Source: DTU080 sp050945315
GTDB lineage: Bacteria > Bacillota > Limnochordia > DTU080
DNA length: 7,589 nucleotides
Assembly: GCA_050945315.1 (NCBI GenBank)
Contig: JBMNSS010000131.1
Span: 1-7,589 of the forward strand
Reading direction: 5' to 3'
Of this stretch, positions 1-5,010 are shown in pieces. The translations under genes were made by a program, and so were the position numbers. Under the pieces are notes generated by a model. It was not told where the DNA came from. It saw only the letters and a program-made list of their open reading frames with translations, and made no database searches. The stretch's first letter is position 1. Each line of letters begins with the position of its first letter.

Positions 1-2
1 GG

Positions 3-86
3 CTGAGGGACAGGCTCAAGGGCATGTGCCGCGATCTGCTGGCACAACTGCTGATCAGGGACACCGAGAGAACGCGGGTGAAATAA
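3..86 (+). CDS. 3' end of an unidentified gene (partial)
   Basis: Frame 3 is open from the window edge to a TAA at 84-86 and reads as 27 residues. They begin LRDRLKGMCRDLLAQL and end RTRVK, a pattern of alternating hydrophobic and charged residues typical of a C-terminal helix. The other two forward frames give less protein-like text here (frame 1 stops at once). The fragment is too short to assign a family or function. It lies about 1.7 kb upstream of the restriction genes, so there is no sign that it belongs to the same transcript. The reading could be spurious. Confidence 0.35.
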   Translation: MRDRLKGMCRDLLAQLLIRDTERTRVK

Positions 87-562
87 CCCGAGCCCGGGAA
101 ACGCATGTACTCAGGGAGTGAGTTCTTAATCGCCGGTTCCGGCGCTATCTTCATCATTCAAGGGTGTGCGCATGGGGAGCCATTTGACCAGACGCGCCAG
201 GCTCTCCACAACCGACCTGATCTTTCTATCCTTGAGGATTCGGACGCCTCGTGCACATACTGCTATCGCGGTGAAAGGCGCGGGATGAGGGCCGAGTTGT
301 TCGGCGCGGTTTTGTTGAAACCAGGCCTGCTCCGGATAGACGCGTGGAGCGAGGCTCGGTATTTGGCCATGTGAAATGCGTTGGCGGACGCCTTGCCCAT
401 CCCTTTGCCCAAAGGACAAAGAAACGTTCGGGATCTGTTTTTGAGTCCGGATGCCGGCGTTGAGACATCCGAATCAGACGACGAAAGCCATCGACCGCAA
501 CTGGAGCTCCATCCTGTGATCCAGGAACGCTCGAGATCCTACCCGGATTCGCCAAAATCGGC
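87..562. other. Stretch with no supportable gene
   Basis: Both strands were read in all frames. Short ORFs exist, such as a + strand reading at 105-374 and a - strand reading at 126-419. None has a good ribosome binding site, a recognisable motif or convincing protein-like composition, and they overlap one another on opposite strands. The only local structures are a CGCCGG-TT-CCGGCG inverted repeat at 131-144 and an 11-base direct repeat, ATCCTGTGATC, at 511-521 and 600-610. The stretch may be decayed coding sequence, since long open readings persist on both strands, but I cannot identify a parent gene. Confidence 0.4.
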
Positions 563-1060
563 TTGTCTTCGGAGGTCGAAGCAGCGCACAAGTTGCTGGA
601 TCCTGTGATCAAAGATCCGGTGGTACCTGATGGGCATGTAGTAGATCTTCTCATAGACGCGCTCTTGTACGAGGTGCCCCGTCACGGAAAAAAGAGAGTC
701 CCGATCAACGACGCGCTCGATGAGGCGCTTCATGAGGGATTGAAAAACGCTTGGATCTCTCTTTTCCGTGTGGAGCGTATCACCGGCGAATGCGTGATAA
801 TCCGGGATCTGATCAATGAGGATCGTCCGGAGCTGTCTTTGATCGAGTTCGGTTTCCTCCTCAGAGCCAGAAAGGGCATGGGTGTATTTGCGCGGGTCAT
901 TCCGGTCTTCGACTTCGCGCAGACCAACGGATGGATGTATGCGGTAGATCGGGAGGACGTTGACAAAGCGCTTGACGAGCACAAGTCGCGTCTGGCAGAG
1001 GTGTCGCGGCGGGAGCGCTATGCAACCAGCATCGGGTGTTTCAGTCAGGTCAGAGTTTGA
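563..1060 (+). CDS. Hypothetical protein, possibly a gene remnant
   Basis: A 165-residue reading starts at TTG 563, and the frame is open back to a TGA at 461-463. The middle and C-terminal parts look like real protein. There is a helical segment around residues 10-36 (HKLLDPV through DLLIDALLYE). It is followed by a beta-rich stretch around residues 65-125 (SLFRVERI, CVIIRDLIN, LSLIEFGF, MGVFARVIPVFDF, TNGWM) and a charged terminal helix at about 129-153. The DLI-then-FARVIP pattern recalls small beta domains of uncharacterised bacterial proteins, but I cannot assign a family from memory with confidence. No Shine-Dalgarno sequence precedes TTG 563 and no better start is visible, so the gene may have lost its 5' end. 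A long - strand ORF (539-1483) overlaps it and looks less protein-like. Function unknown. Confidence 0.4.
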   Translation: MSSEVEAAHKLLDPVIKDPVVPDGHVVDLLIDALLYEVPRHGKKRVPINDALDEALHEGLKNAWISLFRVERITGECVIIRDLINEDRPELSLIEFGFLLRARKGMGVFARVIPVFDFAQTNGWMYAVDREDVDKALDEHKSRLAEVSRRERYATSIGCFSQVRV

Positions 1061-1733
1061 GGGACTCGCCCGCCAACGCGGTTCATCGCCTGATCTGTAA
1101 TCGATCGTCTCCGCCCTGGATGCTCTCTGAGGGGGACCGTTTACCTCGGGCTCAATCAGCTTTTGTGCTCGGGACCTCCGTGCTGACCCCAAGCCCAGAC
1201 ACCCCGGAGTACCTCGCGGCCTTTCAGTTCTGAGGTGGGGGCGCAATAAGAACTGAGCTGTTGGCAGCCGAAAAATCGAGTTAAGGGTGCGGTCTGAAAA
1301 AAAGAGGACCACACTCACCATCCGGGAGAACTCCCAGAGATCACGCCATCTGAAGGACGGGGATCTACAATACATCGTCGCGTCGGTACATCCCTGACCC
1401 AACTGGTCGCCATGAATTGTGGTGTAAGAAGACACTCCACGAGACCCAGCGAGAATGCCTGAAAGCCCTCCCTTCTTTTGCACTTGGGGCAGCTGTTTTC
1501 AGCCGACTGATCGGCCTGCTGTGTTCCGGATCCGCAGGGAAAAAAGCATCAGGAGAATATGCACGTTACGTTCGCGAAGGTGTCGTCGGGAACACCGCCT
1601 GACTCGTCCTGGGAATGCGTTGCCCGATAGTCTGCTTCCGACACCGCCGGAGGCCGTGAGAAGAAGGTGCCGCAGGTTTTCACGGAGAAGGTTTTATTGG
1701 ACTGTAGGCTCGGAACATGGCCTGCATTCACTG

Positions 1734-1762
1734 TTGAGCAGCCGAGGCGTAGCCGTTTTAGA
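1734..1762 (+). promoter_or_regulatory. Weak candidate sigma70-type promoter
   Basis: TTGAGC (1734-1739, four of six matches to TTGACA) is followed after 17 bases by TTTAGA (1757-1762, three of six matches to TATAAT), about 40 bases upstream of the ATG at 1804. The position suits the restriction operon. The match is poor, and such pairs arise often by chance. Confidence 0.2.
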
Positions 1763-1790
1763 CTCCTTTCAGCGCTCTATCTTTTGGTCC

Positions 1791-1796
1791 GGGAGG
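1791..1796 (+). promoter_or_regulatory. Ribosome binding site of the McrB-like gene
   Basis: GGGAGG lies 7 bases before ATG 1804, a near-ideal Shine-Dalgarno sequence and spacing. It fixes the start of the 1065-aa protein. It is the only strong ribosome binding site noticed in the window. Confidence 0.85.
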
Positions 1797-1803
1797 ACGC
1801 AGA

Positions 1804-4800
1804 ATGTCAACCGAAGGCTTTTCTGACATGCTCGCCGCACTCAGATGGGCCATGCCTGAATGGTCCGGATTCGACGATCCGCGCCTGTATTCCCGTGAGA
1901 TTCAGGCCAAGCGAGAGGCTGTTCACAAGGCGAGAGACCTTTTGGGTCGGGCCGTGATGGAGCAACTGATCTCACAGGGCAACTGGGACGAAAGCCTTAA
2001 CCGTCTCGAGTCCATCGGCAAGTCATCTGACTTGCTATGGAACCGGGTTCCGACACAGGGCGCTATGTCGATCCTTTACGCCGACAACCTGGACAGAGAA
2101 AGCTACACTAAGCAAGTCTACGATCTTCTCTACGGTCCGGATGATGCCGCTGCGCGGTTGGGACGATATGTCTCCTACGTCGATGCACGACAACTGCCCA
2201 ACCGGTGGGTATTTCCTACATACCTGCTTTTCATGCTTCACCCCGAAACTGAGATCTTCGTCAAGCCTCCCGTTATTCGATGGTTCTTAGAGCAGGCCGG
2301 AGAAGAACGCCCATGGGAAAGCTCGCCGTCGGCCGAGTTCTACCGGACGATAAAACACCACGTCGCCCGCTTCGGCGAGTTCCTCGCCTCCTATAGCCCC
2401 ACCGATATGATCGATCTGCAATCGGCGATCTACATGGCCAAGTCTGAGATGGAGCGCATGCGTGAACCTGCCGTCTGGTGGGTGAATCAGGGCAGGACGT
2501 ATAAAGCAGCTCGAGACGGAGGCTTCCTGTGGGCACCGCTTTTGAATAAGAAGGGACGCACGGTGTACCATTGGGAGAGCATGGATGATGTGCGCCCCGG
2601 CGATATGGTCCTCCATTACTCCGGCAATGCTTTGCGAGCTGTCAGCAGGGTGAGTGAAGCGGCCACGTTGCGTACATGCCCGCCTGAGATCGCCGGCGAC
2701 CAATGGCAAGCCGAAGGACGGTATGTGAAGACCGACTACGCTCACTTTGACCAACCCATACCGATCGAGACTATCACCCAACATGAAGAAGCACGTACGA
2801 TCCCACGAGGTCCGATCACAAGTCCGGGAACCGTAAAACAGGGTTATCTCTTTCCGTTCACCGTTCAGGCACTGGCCAAGGTTGTGGTCAGCGCCACGGT
2901 TGACTGGCCTGACTACGTCCGTGACTTGTTGAGGGGCGCAACTACTCAGGACGCTTGGGTCTTCCAAGCCAACCCTGAGAGCTATGATGTGATGGGCGCG
3001 GTCAAGAATCTTGATGAGCTAACCTGGACGGTGAGAAAGCACGCCGGCCAAATCCGATCCGGTGATAAGGCGTACATATGGGAGTCAGGGAGGGACGCGG
3101 GCGTAATTGCCGTAGGGAAGGTGCTGTCAGATCCGGAGCAGATGACTCTTCCCGAAGAGGAAGAACCGTATTTCCGCGACAGGAGCCTTGCCGGATCCGA
3201 GCCGGTCCTGCGGGTGCGCATCGCAATTGATAGGGTACTGCCCAACCGGATCACACGTGAGCAGTTTCGAGAGCATGAGGTGCTGTCGCAGGTGAGCATT
3301 CTCAAACAGCCTCAAGGGGCGATTTTCCCGCTCACCGCTGAACAGGCGGCGGCTCTTGATGAGATAATCAAAGGACAGCAGGAGGTTGGCAGGATTGTCC
3401 GCGTTGGAGTTGCTTTGTCGCTCTGGCAGGCGTATCGGGAGCATGGCTATATATCCATCGGTTGGCAGGCCATCGGGGACTTGCGGCAATACAGTTCATT
3501 CGACAAGATCGCTGCAGCCGTTCATCAATACTTGGCTGAAGAATGTCCGACTCAGCGGCAACGCGAGTCCGTAGCCCGCCAGCTTTGGCTCTTCCGCACC
3601 TTGCAGCCCGGCGATGAGATCATTGCCACTCAAGGCACATCAGCCATGTTGGCCAGTGGCCGGGTTCAGGAACCGGGCTATCGGTGGGACGGGGAGGACA
3701 TCGGCCACATCGTTGCCGTAGCCTGGGATGAGACCGTAGCCCGCCGAGTGTGCAAACAGCCCCACTGGCGTGTGACGGTCGTGGAAGAGGCCGACAGCGA
3801 TCTGGCGGAGCTTGTCCGCACACCGGGATCTGGCTTTCCTCCTCCTTTTCCGGATCTGGCTACAGTATGTAACCGGTTCGCTCGCGCTCTCACAGGCAGT
3901 CACATTCACTTCGGACGCCGTCACGACGAGGTAGCTACCTCGTTTGTGGTCAGTCTGACCACAAAGCCTTTCGTCATTCTGACCGGCCTGTCCGGATCCG
4001 GCAAGACGCTGATCGCCGTCCGCTTCGGTGAATGGCTGGGTCCCGGTCGCAGCCTTGTCGTCGCCGTGAGGCCCGACTGGACAGGCCCTGAAGCTCTCTT
4101 CGGGTACGAAGATGCCCTTCAGGCGCCCGATGAACAGGGTCGTAGGCCGTGGCATGTCCCTGAGGCGTTAGCCTTGATGCTGAAGGCCGCTCGCGACCCC
4201 GAACATCCATATCTGTTAGTCCTCGACGAGATGAACCTGGCCCATGTCGAGCGATACTTCGCCGATGTGCTTTCGGGCATGGAGTCGGAGCAACCTGTCC
4301 TGCCCAATCTGATCGAAGAAGATGACGGGCGGTGGCGTCTGCAGCCCGACGGGCCTGAGCGCATCGCCATTCCGGACAACCTTTTCGTAGTCGGCACCGT
4401 GAATGTCGACGAGACCACATACATGTTTTCCCCCAAAGTGCTCGATCGGGCCAATACGTTGGAGTTTCAGGTAGACAGCGACGATCTGACCGAAATGATG
4501 CGGCGTCCGACTCCCATCGAACCGGGCGAGCCCGCACTTGTGCGCGGCTTTCTAGCCATGGCCACCGATCCGGATGGTCATCTGGAGCAGAGTGCGGTTG
4601 ATCTGTCCAGGTTCACCGGTTATCTTCGCACCCTCCATCGCATCCTGGCTGATTCGCACGTCCAGTTTGGACACCGGGTAGTCTACGAGGCCAATCGGTT
4701 TGCCGCTCTTCTGGCATCGGCAGGTGTGGCCGAACCGTTGGTCGCCCTCGATTTGCAGGTCCTGCAGAAGGTGCTCCCTCGGGTGCATGGCTCGCGAAAG

Positions 4801-5001
4801 CGCCTCGAACCGGTGTTGCGAGCCTTGGGTCGCTTCTGCTTCGATCCTGATCAGCCCTTTGAAGAAACCCAAGCTGAACATACCGCTTTCGATCCTGAGG
4901 AACCGCCGGCAGGAGAACCCAAGCTGCCCCGTTCTTTTGGCAAGGTACGGCGCATGATGAGAAGTCTGCGCGCCGATCAGTTTGTCAGCTTCACGGAGTG
5001 A
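1804..5001 (+). CDS. mcrB: McrB-family AAA+ NTPase with tandem EVE/PUA-like reader domains
   Basis: This is the motor and recognition subunit of a modification-dependent restriction system, 1065 aa and more than twice the length of E. coli McrB. Residues 1-215 are mostly helical and unnamed, with FPTYLLFMLHP and IFVKP motifs. Residues about 220-345 begin WWVNQGRTY and contain VRPGDMVLHYSG, as in PUA/EVE-like folds. Residues about 383-525 are a typical EVE domain (AWVFQANP, IRSGDKAYIWESG, GVIAVGKV). Residues about 535-665 form a third PUA/EVE-like module (GYISIGW, LQPGDEIIATQG, ASGRV). The AAA+ domain follows: Walker A GLSGSGKT at 728-735 (Lys734), Walker B LLVLDEMN at 804-811 (Asp808, Glu809), a GTVNVDETTY segment at 864-873 in place of the McrB MNTADRS signature, LDR at 880-882 as the likely Arg-finger region, and FGHRV at 955-959 in the lid. 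EVE and related domains are known to bind modified bases; the ligand here is inferred. The ATG is supported by GGGAGG. The stop overlaps the next gene, indicating translational coupling. Confidence 0.93.
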   Translation: MSTEGFSDMLAALRWAMPEWSGFDDPRLYSREIQAKREAVHKARDLLGRAVMEQLISQGNWDESLNRLESIGKSSDLLWNRVPTQGAMSILYADNLDRESYTKQVYDLLYGPDDAAARLGRYVSYVDARQLPNRWVFPTYLLFMLHPETEIFVKPPVIRWFLEQAGEERPWESSPSAEFYRTIKHHVARFGEFLASYSPTDMIDLQSAIYMAKSEMERMREPAVWWVNQGRTYKAARDGGFLWAPLLNKKGRTVYHWESMDDVRPGDMVLHYSGNALRAVSRVSEAATLRTCPPEIAGDQWQAEGRYVKTDYAHFDQPIPIETITQHEEARTIPRGPITSPGTVKQGYLFPFTVQALAKVVVSATVDWPDYVRDLLRGATTQDAWVFQANPESYDVMGAVKNLDELTWTVRKHAGQIRSGDKAYIWESGRDAGVIAVGKVLSDPEQMTLPEEEEPYFRDRSLAGSEPVLRVRIAIDRVLPNRITREQFREHEVLSQVSILKQPQGAIFPLTAEQAAALDEIIKGQQEVGRIVRVGVALSLWQAYREHGYISIGWQAIGDLRQYSSFDKIAAAVHQYLAEECPTQRQRESVARQLWLFRTLQPGDEIIATQGTSAMLASGRVQEPGYRWDGEDIGHIVAVAWDETVARRVCKQPHWRVTVVEEADSDLAELVRTPGSGFPPPFPDLATVCNRFARALTGSHIHFGRRHDEVATSFVVSLTTKPFVILTGLSGSGKTLIAVRFGEWLGPGRSLVVAVRPDWTGPEALFGYEDALQAPDEQGRRPWHVPEALALMLKAARDPEHPYLLVLDEMNLAHVERYFADVLSGMESEQPVLPNLIEEDDGRWRLQPDGPERIAIPDNLFVVGTVNVDETTYMFSPKVLDRANTLEFQVDSDDLTEMMRRPTPIEPGEPALVRGFLAMATDPDGHLEQSAVDLSRFTGYLRTLHRILADSHVQFGHRVVYEANRFAALLASAGVAEPLVALDLQVLQKVLPRVHGSRKRLEPVLRALGRFCFDPDQPFEETQAEHTAFDPEEPPAGEPKLPRSFGKVRRMMRSLRADQFVSFTE
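3926..3943. repeat. 18-bp perfect palindrome inside the McrB-like gene
   Basis: The left arm ACGAGGTAG is followed directly by its exact reverse complement, giving nine uninterrupted base pairs of dyad symmetry. It covers codons for about residues 708-714, between the third reader module and Walker A. As RNA it could form a 7-bp stem with an AGCU loop. It abuts a second, longer inverted repeat. Its function is unknown, and it may be a product of codon choice. Confidence 0.9.
3943..3965. repeat. Perfect inverted repeat, 11-bp arms
   Basis: The left arm TTTGTGGTCAG (3943-3953) and its exact reverse complement (3955-3965) flank a single T at 3954. The element shares base 3943 with the preceding palindrome, so 40 bases carry two back-to-back dyads. 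It covers codons for about residues 714-721, just before the Walker A strand. As RNA it could form a stem of about 10 bp. No T-tract follows on either strand, so it is not a standard intrinsic terminator. Confidence 0.9.
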
Positions 5002-5010
5002 TGGACGTGA
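4995..5010 (+). promoter_or_regulatory. Coupled stop/start junction and ribosome binding site of the second gene
   Basis: The upstream gene ends at TGA 4999-5001. Three in-frame starts for the next gene lie here: GTG 4998, ATG 5001 and GTG 5007. The only Shine-Dalgarno-like sequence, GGAG at 4995-4998, overlaps the first start and is only 2 bases from the second. It lies 8 bases from GTG 5007, which makes that the best-placed start. Reinitiation at the TGATG junction is also plausible. Confidence 0.55.

Larger units (their letters stand above)
1061..1803. other. Leader region without a supportable gene
   Basis: Short forward ORFs at 1036-1233, 1417-1602 and 1455-1826 and reverse ORFs at 539-1483 and 1549-1731 were inspected. 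They are rich in Arg, Ser and Pro or mutually overlapping, have no recognisable motif, and none has a good ribosome binding site. Small hairpin-capable repeats are present: GGGAG-AA-CTCCC at 1324-1335, GCCGA/TCGGC at 1502-1515 and GGTGT/ACACC around 1578-1595. None is followed by a T-tract, so none reads as an intrinsic terminator. The last 100 bases must hold the promoter or leader of the restriction operon. Confidence 0.4.

Noticed and set aside
75..90. CGGGT/ACCCG hairpin around the stop of the first partial gene
   Set aside because: The stem is only 5 bp with no following T-tract, so it is not supportable as a terminator.
131..144. CGCCGG-TT-CCGGCG inverted repeat
   Set aside because: Short arms and a 2-base centre, with no associated promoter or gene start. 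Such a GC-rich dyad is plausible by chance.
105..374. 89-codon + strand ORF with an ATG start
   Set aside because: Only a weak purine run precedes the ATG. There is no recognisable motif, and a - strand ORF of similar length covers the same bases. Not enough to call a gene.
511..610. 11-base direct repeat ATCCTGTGATC (511-521 and 600-610)
   Set aside because: Two copies only, with dissimilar flanks and no mobile element between them. Too weak to call a target-site duplication or array.
539..1483. Long 314-codon open frame on the - strand
   Set aside because: It is rich in Arg/Ser/Pro with no motif and no good ribosome binding site. The opposing forward frame at 563-1060 is more protein-like. 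Its length probably reflects shadowing.
3826..3861. 10-base direct repeat GGATCTGGCT (3826-3835 and 3852-3861)
   Set aside because: It lies in coding sequence with two copies at irregular spacing. Likely chance.
3640..4155. Long - strand ORFs opposite the AAA+ domain
   Set aside because: Shadows of the strongly supported McrB-like gene, whose motifs are read in the forward frame.
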